A DNA stretch of 64,000 nucleotides from Sphingomonas echinoides (GTDB taxonomy: Bacteria; Pseudomonadota; Alphaproteobacteria; Sphingomonadales; Sphingomonadaceae), in NCBI RefSeq assembly GCF_029623395.1, contig NZ_JAPYKK010000006.1, positions 100,104-164,103 of the forward strand. The letters run 5' to 3'. Position 1 is the first letter of the stretch. Each line of letters begins with the position of its first letter. The translations under genes were made by a program, and so were the position numbers. Shown one piece after another: positions 1 through 9,916 of the stretch. The notes beneath the pieces were generated by a model. It was not told the origin of the DNA. It ran no database searches and saw only the letters and a list, made by a program, of their open reading frames with translations.

Positions 1-243
1 TCCGCCCGTCCGATTCGAACCCGATCCGCCGGCACCGCGCGGCGCGCGGAAATGCTGGGTGTAGCGGAAGTCGATCAGCGTATTGAGGCCGGGGATGGCC
101 TCGAAAATGATGTCGCCACCCTTGCCGCCGTTGCCGCCGTCGGGGCCGCCATATTCGATGAACTTTTCACGCCGGAAACTGACGGCGCCGGGGCCGCCCG
201 CGCCCGAGCGGACGAAGATCTTTGCTTGGTCAAGAAAATGCAT
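1..243 (-). CDS. obg: GTPase Obg/CgtA, N-terminal part (cut by window edge)
   Basis: The 81 visible codons form the glycine-rich Obg fold that precedes the G domain. It starts [17 protein letters not shown] and carries the family signature [13 protein letters not shown]. Obg is an essential ribosome-associated GTPase involved in 50S maturation and stress responses. The start at 243 is the only methionine at the conserved N-terminus. The gene continues past base 1, so the GTPase domain is not seen. rpmA and rplU, which often neighbour obg, lie only about 5 kb away. The assignment is firm from the Obg-fold sequence alone. Confidence 0.95.
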   Translation of the reverse strand, partial: MHFLDQAKIFVRSGAGGPGAVSFRREKFIEYGGPDGGNGGKGGDIIFEAIPGLNTLIDFRYTQHFRAPRGAGGSGSNRTGG

Positions 244-260
244 GGCCGCTCCTTAGCGGA

Positions 261-872
261 TTATGCGATTTTAGCCAGACTAGCCGAATCGCGAACCGAT
301 TCGCCAGTCCGCCCTGCAATCAGCGCGCGAGTCGCGATCGTCCGGGCGGCCTCTGGCGGCAGTCCGAGCGCGTTCGCCATCGCGCGACCCAGCAGCGCAT
401 CGCCCATCGCCATCAGCACCAGTTGCAGCGTTTCCTCGTGGATCGCGTTACCCGGCGCCTCGCCCTCGGCCAGTTCGTCGACCAGCCGGTGAATCGCGGT
501 GAGCACGGGGTCGAGCGCGTCCTGGTTGCCCGACAGAATCATCCACGATGCCATCGCGCCAGCGCCGCGCGCAAAGGCGTCGAAGGTGAGATCGACGATT
601 TCGCGCGGGTCCGCCTCGCCAGCGCGAGCGCGCTTGGCGGCGGCGCCGATCTGCGCGGTGATCGTGTCGGCCAGATGCGTGATCAGCGCGCGCTGCAAAT
701 CCGCCGCGGAGCCGAAATGGTGCAACAGATTGGCATGCGTCCGCCCGATTCGCGCTGCCACCGCCTTGAGCGTGACCGCTTGCGGCCCCTGTTCGATCAG
801 CAGCGCGCGCGCAGCATCGATCGCCGCCTCACGCGATTCTTCGGGGCTCAAACGTTTTCGGATTATTGACAC
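261..872 (-). CDS. TetR/AcrR-family transcriptional regulator
   Basis: A protein of about 203 residues with an N-terminal TetR helix-turn-helix: helix 1 around AAIDAARALLIEQG, then TLKAVAARIGRTHANLLHHF, which matches the family pattern of recognition helix followed by a Y/H-HF motif. The C-terminal half is helical and ligand-binding, with no recognisable specificity. No ATG is available. GTG at 872 is my choice, with TTG at 884 (four codons longer) as the alternative. The gene is divergent from the PF10118 gene, and its start lies inside that gene's promoter, so it probably represses that gene and itself. The ligand is unknown. Confidence 0.85.
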   Translation of the reverse strand: MSIIRKRLSPEESREAAIDAARALLIEQGPQAVTLKAVAARIGRTHANLLHHFGSAADLQRALITHLADTITAQIGAAAKRARAGEADPREIVDLTFDAFARGAGAMASWMILSGNQDALDPVLTAIHRLVDELAEGEAPGNAIHEETLQLVLMAMGDALLGRAMANALGLPPEAARTIATRALIAGRTGESVRDSASLAKIA

Positions 873-894
873 GGGTGTAAGCAAAGCCTATTAA
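866..894 (+). promoter_or_regulatory. Sigma70-like promoter for the PF10118 gene
   Basis: TTGACA (866-871) and TATTAA (889-894) are separated by exactly 17 bases, close to the sigma70 consensus. They point toward the gene starting at 958, giving an expected leader of about 55 bases. The matching halves TGACA and TGTCA (867-871 and 901-905) flank the region and could be part of the TetR operator. That last point is inference. Confidence 0.6.
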
Positions 895-957
895 CAGTCT
901 TGTCAGCAGTATATGCCGCTACGGCGCGCTGCAATCCATTAACGTTTGGAGGTTTTC

Positions 958-1818
958 GTGGCGAAAGCAACCACTCCCACCGACCTGACGATCACGCCGC
1001 GCGACCTGCGCTTCGGGCGCGGCACGACGATGCGCCGTTGGTGGCTCAACGACGACCCGTTCGCGACCGCCTTTTATAACGCGCTGTCAGTCACCTTTCC
1101 GAAGGGGGAGGGGTTTTTCGTCGACAGCGTTCGCGCGTTCCGCGAGGGGACGCCGCCCCGGCTGCGGAGTGAAATCCAGGCGTTCATCAAGCAGGAAGTC
1201 ATTCACACGCGTGAGCATGTCGCGTTCAACCGGCATGTCACCGACCAGGGCTATGAAACGCGATTGCTGGAACGGCATATCGACGAGGCACTGGCGCTCA
1301 CCAAGGGCAAGCCGCCGATCGCCGCGCTGGCCGCGACGATGGCGCTCGAGCATTTCACCGCGATGCTGGCGCATGAACTGATCGCCAACCCGCGGCATCT
1401 GGCCGGCGGCGACGAACAGGCGGCGGCGCTGTGGCGCTGGCATGCCGCCGAGGAGATCGAGCATAAGGGGGTCGCGTATGACACCTGGCTCCATGCCACC
1501 CGCGACTGGCCGCGGCGGCGGCGCTGGACGGTGAAGTCTCTCGTCATGCTGGCGTCGACCAAGAAGTTCTTCGCCGGGCGGTACAAGGGGATGCTCGAAC
1601 TGCTGCGGCAGGACGGGATCACCGGCTGGCGCGCGCATCGCGGGATCCTGTGGTACGCGCTCGGCCGCCCGGGGATGGCGCGCAAGATCCTCGGCGCGTG
1701 GATCGCCTTCTTCCTGCCCGGATTCCACCCGTGGAAGCATGACGATCGCGCGCTGATTGCGCTCGCCGAAAGCGACTACGCCGCCGCGGTCTTGCCGCGT
1801 GCGGCGGTTGCGGCCTGA
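958..1818 (+). CDS. PF10118 family predicted metal-dependent hydrolase
   Basis: 286 residues. The start is GTG at 958, eight bases after a clear TTGGAGG ribosome site (945-951); an earlier in-frame TTG at 946 would overlap that site and is rejected. The protein matches the COG3687 / PF10118 'metal-dependent hydrolase' family. Histidine/glutamate pairs typical of a di-metal helical bundle are visible: KQEVIHTREH, ALEH and AAEEIEHKG. The reaction is not established for the family; a ferritin-like or oxygenase chemistry is as plausible as hydrolysis. A hydrophobic stretch near the C-terminus (ILGAWIAFFLPGF) suggests membrane association. It is controlled from the promoter shared with the divergent TetR gene. 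Confidence 0.85.
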   Translation: MAKATTPTDLTITPRDLRFGRGTTMRRWWLNDDPFATAFYNALSVTFPKGEGFFVDSVRAFREGTPPRLRSEIQAFIKQEVIHTREHVAFNRHVTDQGYETRLLERHIDEALALTKGKPPIAALAATMALEHFTAMLAHELIANPRHLAGGDEQAAALWRWHAAEEIEHKGVAYDTWLHATRDWPRRRRWTVKSLVMLASTKKFFAGRYKGMLELLRQDGITGWRAHRGILWYALGRPGMARKILGAWIAFFLPGFHPWKHDDRALIALAESDYAAAVLPRAAVAA

Positions 1819-1848
1819 GCCGCGGGACTCGGCAGTCGTGCGCGCGCC

Positions 1849-3525
1849 CTAGATCACCCCCGCCTGCATCTGTTTGAACGCCTGATCCGCGGCGCGCGCG
1901 GTGATCGCCATGAAGGTCAGCGACGGGTTGACGCAGGATACCGAGGCCATCTGCGACCCATCGGTCACGAACAGGTTGGGCGCGTCATGCGCCTGGTTCC
2001 ACTTGTTGAGCACCGACGTCGCGGGATCGTGACCCATCCGTGCGCCGCCCATCTCGTGGATCGCCTCGCCTGGGACGTGCTTGCCGCGATAGCTGGTGAC
2101 GTTGGTCAGTCCCGCCTTGCGGAGCATTACCATTCCCTGCTCCTGCGCATCGTCCATCATCTTGATTTCGTTGTCGCGGAACCGGACGTCGAAGCGCAGC
2201 AGCGGCGTGCCGAAGCGGTCGACCTTATCGTGGTTGAGCGTGACGCGATTGTCGTCATACGGCAGGCATTCGCCGAACGCGCCCATCTGGAAGCGCCACG
2301 GGCCATATTCGCGCATGCCGTGCTTCATCGCCGCGCCGAAGCCATCGGGCGCGGCGGGACGCCGGTTTGCTTCGCCTTGATACCCGTAGCCGCGCTTGAA
2401 CGGCAGATCTTCGTCGACGAGGTTGCGGAAGCGCGGGACATAGACCGCGCCCGGGCGCCGACCGTATTCCACATAGTCGGTCATGCCGGGGATCTCGCCC
2501 GATACGTTGACGCGGAAGATGTGGTCCATCACCGCGCTGCCCAGCGCGCCGTTGGAATGGAAATAGCTACGCTGGCTGCCCGCGGGTCGTGAGTTGAGCA
2601 GGATGTGGAGCGAGCTCATCGCCGAGGCGCACAGGAACACGATCCGCGCCGGAATCACTTCCGCCACGCCGGTGTTGCCGTCGACCAGTCGCACGCCCGT
2701 GACTCGCTTGCGCGCGGGATCATATTCGAGATTGGTCACCCAGCTGTCCGAGCGAAGGGTCAGCTTCCCCGTCGCGCGGGCGGCGGGGAGCGTCACCGCC
2801 TGGGTCGAGAAATAGGCGCCGAAACTGCATCCGCGATGGCATTGCGCGCGCTTTTGGCAACGCGAGCGGTTTTGCTCGGGCTTGTCCTCGGTGATGTTGC
2901 TAAGGCGCGCGTTGATCAGCTTGCGGCCGGGGAATTCCCCTTCCAGCCGAGTCTTCAGCCATTTCTCGGCGATGTTCATCGGCATCGGCGGCATGAATTC
3001 GCTGTCGGGCAGATAGGACAGGTTTTCCCGCCCGCCCGAGACGCCGATGTACTTCTCGACATAGCTGTACCACGGGGCGACGTCCTCGTAGCGGATCGGC
3101 CAGTCGGTGCCGACGCCTTCGCGCTTGTTCGCCTCGAAGTCGTTCGGCCCCCAGCGGAAGCTCCACCGCCCCCAAGTCAGCGACTTGCCGCCGACCACCG
3201 ACGGGCGGACCCAATTGAACTTGTTGGGGGCATCGTAATCGTACGGGTTGAGCCGGTCGTTGATGAAGAACGGCTGCGTGCTCGGCTGGACCCAGCCGTT
3301 GAGCGCGAAATAGTCGCTTTTCGCGAGCGCGGCGGGCATCCGGTCGCGGGCGGGAATATCGTAGGCGGACTTGCCGTCGTATGGATAGTCTTCGCCATGT
3401 TCGACCATGCGGCCGCGATCGACCATCAGGACGCGCAGCCCTTTTTCGGTCAGTTCCTTCGCGGCCCAGCCGCCGCTGATGCCGGAGCCGATGACGATTG
3501 CGTCGTAGCGATCTGTAGCTGCCAT
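1849..3525 (-). CDS. GMC-family FAD-dependent dehydrogenase, large subunit
   Basis: 558 residues, start at MAATDRYDA. The N-terminal dinucleotide fold VIGSGISGGWAA binds FAD. The C-terminal GMC domain has IHEMGGARMGHDP and the NPSLTFMAI segment. Three clustered cysteines (C223, C229, C233) lie where FAD glucose dehydrogenases and related gluconate/sorbitol dehydrogenases carry an Fe-S cluster. The Tat-exported subunit-3 partner is encoded 62 bases upstream on the same strand, so the pair is probably a periplasmic sugar or polyol dehydrogenase complex, the large subunit being co-exported. No cytochrome c subunit is found nearby, so the electron acceptor is unknown. Substrate cannot be read from sequence. 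Confidence 0.88.
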   Translation of the reverse strand: MAATDRYDAIVIGSGISGGWAAKELTEKGLRVLMVDRGRMVEHGEDYPYDGKSAYDIPARDRMPAALAKSDYFALNGWVQPSTQPFFINDRLNPYDYDAPNKFNWVRPSVVGGKSLTWGRWSFRWGPNDFEANKREGVGTDWPIRYEDVAPWYSYVEKYIGVSGGRENLSYLPDSEFMPPMPMNIAEKWLKTRLEGEFPGRKLINARLSNITEDKPEQNRSRCQKRAQCHRGCSFGAYFSTQAVTLPAARATGKLTLRSDSWVTNLEYDPARKRVTGVRLVDGNTGVAEVIPARIVFLCASAMSSLHILLNSRPAGSQRSYFHSNGALGSAVMDHIFRVNVSGEIPGMTDYVEYGRRPGAVYVPRFRNLVDEDLPFKRGYGYQGEANRRPAAPDGFGAAMKHGMREYGPWRFQMGAFGECLPYDDNRVTLNHDKVDRFGTPLLRFDVRFRDNEIKMMDDAQEQGMVMLRKAGLTNVTSYRGKHVPGEAIHEMGGARMGHDPATSVLNKWNQAHDAPNLFVTDGSQMASVSCVNPSLTFMAITARAADQAFKQMQAGVI

Positions 3526-3587
3526 GATGATTGTCCGCCGGATCGTAAGATGGAAGGGGGATGCGCAGGCCGGACGCCCGCGCCGGG

Positions 3588-4148
3588 TCAGGCCGAGAAG
3601 ATGCGCTTGACCTTCGAATAGAGATACGCGCCGTCGTAATCGCCGGGGACGGGCAGGTAATGCCGCTCCTGCGTAATCCCGATCTCGGACGTGTAATAGC
3701 CGGTGATGACGAGCTGCCGGAACGCCTGGAAGAACGGGATCGCACTGGGAAGGCCACCGTTCATCGCCAGTGTCAGCAACGCATCCTGCTGCGCGGCCGA
3801 TGCCTTGAGCGCCGGCTTTTTGTAATCGGCCATGCTCCGCGCGTCGATCGCGGTGAGACCGTCGAGGATCGTCGCGCGGTCGTCGTTGACCGCCCAGTCG
3901 CCGAGCATGTGCTCGATATACTCGGGCACCCCGGCAGCGATCGCGCCCGGCGTGTCGGTGGTCGGCAGCACGCGCTCGCTGAGCGCGCCGACCAGCGCGC
4001 GCTGAGCGGGCGTGAAGATGACGGCGGGCGTTCCGGTGTTGATCGCCGGGTTGGGCTGATAGCCTACGGCGCGGGCGAGGGGAGCGAACAGGTTTGCCCC
4101 GAAGATGCCCACCATCCCGACGAGCGCGGCCCTGCGGTCGATCACCAT
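3588..4148 (-). CDS. Gluconate 2-dehydrogenase subunit 3-like protein
   Basis: 186 residues, PF13618 family (small subunit of gluconate or glucose dehydrogenases). The N-terminus MVIDRRAALVGMVGIFGANL is a twin-arginine signal with the RR pair and a hydrophobic stretch. In characterised relatives this subunit carries the export signal for, and helps mature, the FAD subunit. That fits its place directly upstream of the GMC dehydrogenase on the same strand. No cofactor motif is visible. Confidence 0.88.
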   Translation of the reverse strand: MVIDRRAALVGMVGIFGANLFAPLARAVGYQPNPAINTGTPAVIFTPAQRALVGALSERVLPTTDTPGAIAAGVPEYIEHMLGDWAVNDDRATILDGLTAIDARSMADYKKPALKASAAQQDALLTLAMNGGLPSAIPFFQAFRQLVITGYYTSEIGITQERHYLPVPGDYDGAYLYSKVKRIFSA

Positions 4149-4202
4149 GCGGCACCCGGGATGATCGCGAGGGCCGCGACGGCCGATGCCGCCGCGCGTC
4201 CC

Positions 4203-4214
4203 GTTAACGTTACC
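4203..4214. promoter_or_regulatory. Possible LacI/GalR-type operator
   Basis: GTTAACGTTACC contains the perfect 8-base palindrome TAACGTTA. It lies 55 bases upstream of the dehydrogenase operon start in a 269-base gap otherwise without features. Palindromes with a central CG and AACGTT core are typical of LacI-family sites in sphingomonads. No LacI-type gene is in the window, so the regulator is unknown. Confidence 0.3.
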
Positions 4215-4417
4215 ATACCGCTTCGCGGCTGTATTTCGAGCTGATGACCAACGGCCATTCTGCCTCTCCTAACCACTTTTTATTTTGTGTGGTCGGGCTT
4301 ATCCATGCGTTCGCCAGATAGTCAATGCGGATGACGCCGAGACCAAAGCGTGTCTGGCCTCACCCGCACCGACCGGGTGTGCTTTGTCGAAGACATTGTG
4401 CGGCGCCGTTCGTTTGT

Positions 4418-4954
4418 TCACGCCGCCAGCGGGATCGCCTGCGGCGGGGCGAGGTCGAGCGCATAGCCGATGGCGGGCACGTCGCCGCCCCTCGCTCGGC
4501 AAGCACGCACCTCGGCCCCGGTCTCGCGAAAGCCGAGCTTGCGCAGGACGCGACCCGACCCGGGATTGTCCTGAAAGTGGCCGGCGTGGAGATGCCGGAG
4601 GCCAAGCGCGTGGCGCGCAATGTCGAGCACCGCACGACCCGCCTCGGTGGCATAGCCGCGACCCCAGGCATCGGGGGTCAGCCAGTAACCGAACTCGTGT
4701 CCGGACGGATCCTGCACAAGTCCGATCCCCCCGACGAGTCGCGTGCGGGGGCCTTCATGCGCGTGGATCAGCAAATGGATGTTGCGATGGTCGGGGGGCA
4801 GGGCGAGGAACGCGGCGGCGTCCAGCTCGGTATATGGCCAGGGTGCGCGCGCCAGCATGGTCACGACGGCCTCGTGCGCGATTGCGGCGGCCAGCGCGGG
4901 GGCGTCCTCGGGCCAGCCGGGGCGCAACGTCAATCTCGGAGTCCGAGCGAACAT
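4418..4954 (-). CDS. GNAT-family N-acetyltransferase (RimJ/RimL-like)
   Basis: 178 residues. The start is ATG at 4954, chosen because GAGGAG lies a few bases upstream; an extension to 4987 lacks such a site. The GNAT core is clear: RTPRLTLRPGWPEDAPAL at the N-terminus, then the strand EFGYWLTPDAWGRGYATEAG with the acetyl-CoA pyrophosphate loop, then RVLRKLGFRETG. This pattern is the RimJ/RimL type that acetylates N-termini or small amines. Its substrate is not known. It stands alone between the dehydrogenase operon and the rpmA terminator. Confidence 0.88.
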   Translation of the reverse strand: MFARTPRLTLRPGWPEDAPALAAAIAHEAVVTMLARAPWPYTELDAAAFLALPPDHRNIHLLIHAHEGPRTRLVGGIGLVQDPSGHEFGYWLTPDAWGRGYATEAGRAVLDIARHALGLRHLHAGHFQDNPGSGRVLRKLGFRETGAEVRACRARGGDVPAIGYALDLAPPQAIPLAA

Positions 4955-5028
4955 GATACAACTCTCCTCGATTGCTGTCGTTCGCATGCCGGGATGACAC
5001 GGACACGACAGTCAGGGAGGGAGCCATG

Positions 5029-5059
5029 AAAAAAGGGAGCCGGGGCGACCCGTCTCCCT
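5029..5059 (-). terminator. Intrinsic terminator after rplU-rpmA
   Basis: Read on the minus strand, a GC-rich stem (GGGAG...CTCCC enclosing a GGGTCGCCCC core) is followed by six T residues (bases 5034-5029). Two further inverted repeats lie between it and the rpmA stop: GGGCGACCC/GGGTCGCCC (5043-5096) and GGGCAACC/GGTTGCCC (5098-5118). Together they form a strong end to the ribosomal operon. Confidence 0.75.
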
Positions 5060-5119
5060 TGTTTCGGTATCCTTGCGGATACGCGGGTCGCCCTGGTGGG
5101 CAACCCGTCCGGTTGCCCG

Positions 5120-5389
5120 TTATTCTGCGGCTTGCGCCAGCATCTCGACCGAACAGAATTTGCGGCCGAGCTTGCCCTGGTGGAAGGTCACGCGGCCTTC
5201 GACGAGCGCGAACAAGGTGTGATCCTTGCCGATGCCGACGTTGGTGCCCGGGTAGAACTTCGTGCCGCGCTGACGCACGAGAATGTTGCCCGGAATGGCG
5301 ATCTCGCCACCGAACTTCTTTACGCCAAGGCGACGGCCTGCCGAATCGCGACCGTTGCGCGAAGAGCCGCCTGCTTTCTTATGTGCCAT
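5120..5389 (-). CDS. rpmA: 50S ribosomal protein L27
   Basis: 89 residues, standard length. It starts [20 protein letters not shown], the diagnostic N-terminus of L27, which reaches the peptidyl-transferase centre. [21 protein letters not shown] and the [10 protein letters not shown] segment follow. It is co-transcribed with rplU, 13 bases downstream of it, and ends at an intrinsic terminator. Confidence 0.98.
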   Translation of the reverse strand: MAHKKAGGSSRNGRDSAGRRLGVKKFGGEIAIPGNILVRQRGTKFYPGTNVGIGKDHTLFALVEGRVTFHQGKLGRKFCSVEMLAQAAE

Positions 5390-5402
5390 CTCGAACTACT
5401 CC

Positions 5403-5753
5403 TTACGCCTGAGCGGCCGGGGCATCGGCCTTGGCCGGTGCTGCCTGCTTGTCATTGTTGCCGATCGCGGTGATGCGCAGGATCGTGTGACGCTGGCGAT
5501 GACCGTTCTTGCGGCGGTAGTTGTGACGACGACGCTTCTTGAAGACGATGACCTTGTCCGCCTTCGCCTGCGCGATGATTTCTGCCGAGACCGTCAGGCC
5601 CTCGACCGAATGCAGCTCCGAGCCTTCGCCCGCCAGCAGAATGTCGCCGAGCGTGATCGACGCGCCGGCTTCGCCGTCGAGCTTCTCAACGACGATCTTG
5701 TCTCCGGCGGCAACACGGTATTGCTTGCCGCCTGTGCGCACGATTGCGAACAT
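5403..5753 (-). CDS. rplU: 50S ribosomal protein L21
   Basis: 116 residues. It starts [20 protein letters not shown] and contains the L21 signature [15 protein letters not shown], which binds 23S rRNA. The tail after the core is alanine/proline-rich (about residues 100-116, [13 protein letters not shown]), a common alphaproteobacterial extension. It is the first gene of the rplU-rpmA operon, transcribed from the promoter at 5819-5847. Confidence 0.97.
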   Translation of the reverse strand: MFAIVRTGGKQYRVAAGDKIVVEKLDGEAGASITLGDILLAGEGSELHSVEGLTVSAEIIAQAKADKVIVFKKRRRHNYRRKNGHRQRHTILRITAIGNNDKQAAPAKADAPAAQA

Positions 5754-5818
5754 GCCTAATCACTTTCAAAAATGCCTGTGCCCCACGACCCGGCGAGCCG
5801 AGTGCGGGAAAGAAGCGC

Positions 5819-5847
5819 CAGCTATGCCAAGGAGCTTGCGGTGTCAA
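5819..5847 (-). promoter_or_regulatory. Sigma70-like promoter of rplU-rpmA
   Basis: On the minus strand TTGACA (5847-5842) is followed after 17 bases by TAGCTG (5824-5819). The -35 is perfect and the -10 partial. The leader to the rplU start would be about 60 bases. It is the best promoter match in the 163-base gap between hspQ and rplU. Confidence 0.55.
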
Positions 5848-5916
5848 CCGGGGAGGTGCCGCGCGCCCCGGTAAAAACGTCGTTCGAGGCGGCAGCAGTC
5901 CCGCCCATATGGAGGA

Positions 5917-6297
5917 TCAGTGGCGGTGTTCGCGACGCAACGGATACTTGCCGTCCTCATAATCCTCGAACAGCCCCGGAATCGCCGGGTGGTCGACCGG
6001 TTCGTCGGTGTCGTCGGGGATCAGGTTCTGCTGGCTGACATAGGCGACGTAGCTCGACTCCATGTTCTCCGCGAGGAGGTGGTAGAAGGGCTGGTCCTTG
6101 CGCGGGCGAATGTTCTCGGGGATCGCATCGTACCATTCCGCGCTGTTCGCGAAGATCGGATCGATATCGAACACGACCCCGCGGAAATCGAACAGGCGAT
6201 GGCGCACCACGTCCCCGATCCCGAATCGCGCGTGGCTGACGGAGGGGAGGGTGATGGAGCTGTCGAACGGCGGGGATGTAATCGGGGTACGGTGCAT
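5917..6297 (-). CDS. hspQ: Heat-shock protein HspQ
   Basis: 126 residues of the HspQ/YccV hemimethylated-DNA-binding fold: ARFGIGDVVRHRLFDFRGVV, then IRPRKDQPFYHLLAEN and the conserved SSYVAYVSQQNLI. In enterobacteria HspQ is a heat-induced specificity factor that stimulates Lon. The first 20 or so residues (to LPSVSHARFG) are less conserved, so the start may lie slightly further in. It is a single gene with its own promoter. Confidence 0.9.
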   Translation of the reverse strand: MHRTPITSPPFDSSITLPSVSHARFGIGDVVRHRLFDFRGVVFDIDPIFANSAEWYDAIPENIRPRKDQPFYHLLAENMESSYVAYVSQQNLIPDDTDEPVDHPAIPGLFEDYEDGKYPLRREHRH

Positions 6298-6446
6298 TTC
6301 GATAATCTAAGCGCTCCTTTGCGGCAGACAAGCGATTGCTGTGCGACAAACCTGCATCGCGGCGCTTGCGTCCTGCAGATCACTACGTTAGAGGCCCCCG
6401 CTCACCGACCGGTGCTGGCCATTGCGACAGCATCATAAGACCTCGC

Positions 6447-6536
<90 letters not shown>

Positions 6537-6572
6537 TTTCCTTCTTTCCTCGATGAGGTTAAAGCCCGCCAC

Positions 6573-6905
6573 ATGGCATCCTACAAAGAACCTTCCTTCA
6601 AGGACCGCGCGGCCCTGTCCGCCGACGCGAAGCAGCGCGCACTCGAGAAGCTCAAGTCCAAGCCGCCGGTAGACCCCGCGGTCGTGGCGGCCCGAGCGGC
6701 AGCGCGCGAAGCGAAGGAAGCTGCGGAAGCCAAGAAGCGCGAAGAGAAAAAGGCTGCGATCGAAGCCGCCCGGCTCGAGAAGATCGCCAAGGCCGAAGCC
6801 GCCGAGCGCGCGATCGAAGAGGCCAAGCAGGCCGCGATCCAGGCCGAGATCGACAAGAAGGCGGCGCGCGACGCGCGCTACGCGGCGCGCAAGAGCCGCA
6901 AGTAA
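6573..6905 (+). CDS. DUF6481-like small charged coiled-coil protein
   Basis: 110 residues, starting ATG at 6573 (MASYKEPSFKDRAALSADAK), right after tRNA-Ser. After the first 35 residues the protein is almost wholly alanine, lysine, glutamate and arginine (AAREAKEAAEAKKREEKKAA), a long single helix or coiled coil with a basic tail. It matches a family of small proteins widespread in sphingomonads whose function is unknown. No membrane or signal segment is present. The charged composition would suit nucleic-acid or protein scaffolding, but that is only inference. Confidence 0.8.
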   Translation: MASYKEPSFKDRAALSADAKQRALEKLKSKPPVDPAVVAARAAAREAKEAAEAKKREEKKAAIEAARLEKIAKAEAAERAIEEAKQAAIQAEIDKKAARDARYAARKSRK

Positions 6906-6989
6906 GGCTTTCACCGAGCGCGGTTTTGCTCGATCTTCCGCACCGTTCGTTGCTCGACTGCGTTCGAGACGAACGGGCGTGGAATGCGA

Positions 6990-9047
<2,058 letters not shown>

Positions 9048-9144
9048 GTCCGCCGCTTAGCGGGGTTTGGGGTGCGATGCCACCGGTGCGCATTGGCCCC
9101 CGTGCCCGTGCGGTGATAGAGCGGCGGCGAAGGAGACGCTTTCG

Positions 9145-9351
9145 ATGAAGATCAGCGCGCGCAACCAGATTTCGGGCACCGTTACCGCGGTTCACCCCGG
9201 CGCGGTCAACGGGTCGGTCCATGTCGACATCGGCAACGGCACGATCGTCACGTCGAACATCACCAACGACGCGATCAGCGATCTTGCGCTGGAAGTCGGC
9301 GATACCGTGACCGTCATCGTCAAGGCGAGCGACGTTCTGATCGGGAAATAA
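9145..9351 (+). CDS. Single-domain molybdopterin/molybdate-binding Mop protein
   Basis: 68 residues, a single TOBE/Mop domain: SARNQISGTVTAVHPGAVNG through IVKASDVLIGK. Mop proteins (molbindins) oligomerise and bind molybdate in the cytoplasm, probably as a store or buffer. The ribosome site AAGGAGA lies just upstream of ATG 9145. The stop TAA overlaps the start of the ModE-like gene by one base (TAATG), so the two are translationally coupled. Confidence 0.92.
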   Translation: MKISARNQISGTVTAVHPGAVNGSVHVDIGNGTIVTSNITNDAISDLALEVGDTVTVIVKASDVLIGK

Positions 9352-9734
9352 TGCGCGTCGGTGCGCTCAAGATCAAAGTCCAGCTCTATTGCGGCGACGA
9401 GCTGGCGATGGGTCCGGGCAAGGCCGATCTGCTTGAGGCGATCGCACGCGAGGGGTCGATCTCGGGCGCGGGCCGCGCGATGGGGATGAGCTATCGCCGC
9501 AGTTGGCTGCTGGTCGACAGCATGAACCGTTGCTGGCGGGACAAGTTGGTCGAGACGGTGGCCGGTGGCGGGCAGGGGCGCGGGGCGTCGCTGACGGAGA
9601 CCGGGCGCGCCGTGCTGGCAGCGTATCGCGAGCTGGAGGCGGGGCTTGCGGCGGCATCGCAGCAGGAGTCGCTGACGGCGCTGGAGGCGATGGTGCGGGA
9701 TGCGCCGTTGCCACCCGTGCGCGAGGACGCTTAG
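9351..9734 (+). CDS. ModE-type winged-helix molybdate regulator lacking TOBE domains
   Basis: 127 residues. The N-terminal winged helix matches ModE: LLEAIAREGSISGAGRAMGMSYRRSWLLVDSMN. Full ModE also carries two C-terminal Mop domains that sense molybdate; these are absent here, and a stand-alone Mop protein is encoded immediately upstream. The split arrangement suggests the two proteins work together or that another ligand route exists. No modABC transporter is present in the window. Confidence 0.9.
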   Translation: MRVGALKIKVQLYCGDELAMGPGKADLLEAIAREGSISGAGRAMGMSYRRSWLLVDSMNRCWRDKLVETVAGGGQGRGASLTETGRAVLAAYRELEAGLAAASQQESLTALEAMVRDAPLPPVREDA

Positions 9735-9812
9735 GCGGGGCAAACCGACTAGATGCGATTGCGGGCCGGTGCCCTCGGTGATCTTGATCGCTGTAAGGTG
9801 CGCCTATCCCAT

Positions 9813-9897
9813 CCCCGTTCGCCCCGAGCGCAGTCGAAGGGCTGGCGTTGCGCCGGGCAGCTTCGACTTCGCTCAGCCCGAACCGAGGTTCATTCGC
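9813..9897. repeat. Sphingomonad-type palindromic intergenic repeat
   Basis: The segment holds CCGAGCGCAGTCGAAGGGCT and, inverted, AGCTTCGACTTCGCTCAGCC, separated by about 17 bases. It fills most of the gap between modE and hpnL. Elements with the core GCTGAGCGAAGTCGAAG are common between sphingomonad genes (family knowledge). It differs in sequence from the repeats inside hpnF and hpnG. Confidence 0.7.
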
Positions 9898-9916
9898 GGG
9901 AGATGCCGCCTCTCTC

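Noticed and set aside
3526..4155. An upstream extension of the GMC dehydrogenase frame through the subunit-3 gene
   Set aside because: The extension has no similarity to GMC proteins and overlaps a clear Tat-signal subunit gene in another frame; the FAD-binding fold begins right after ATG 3525.
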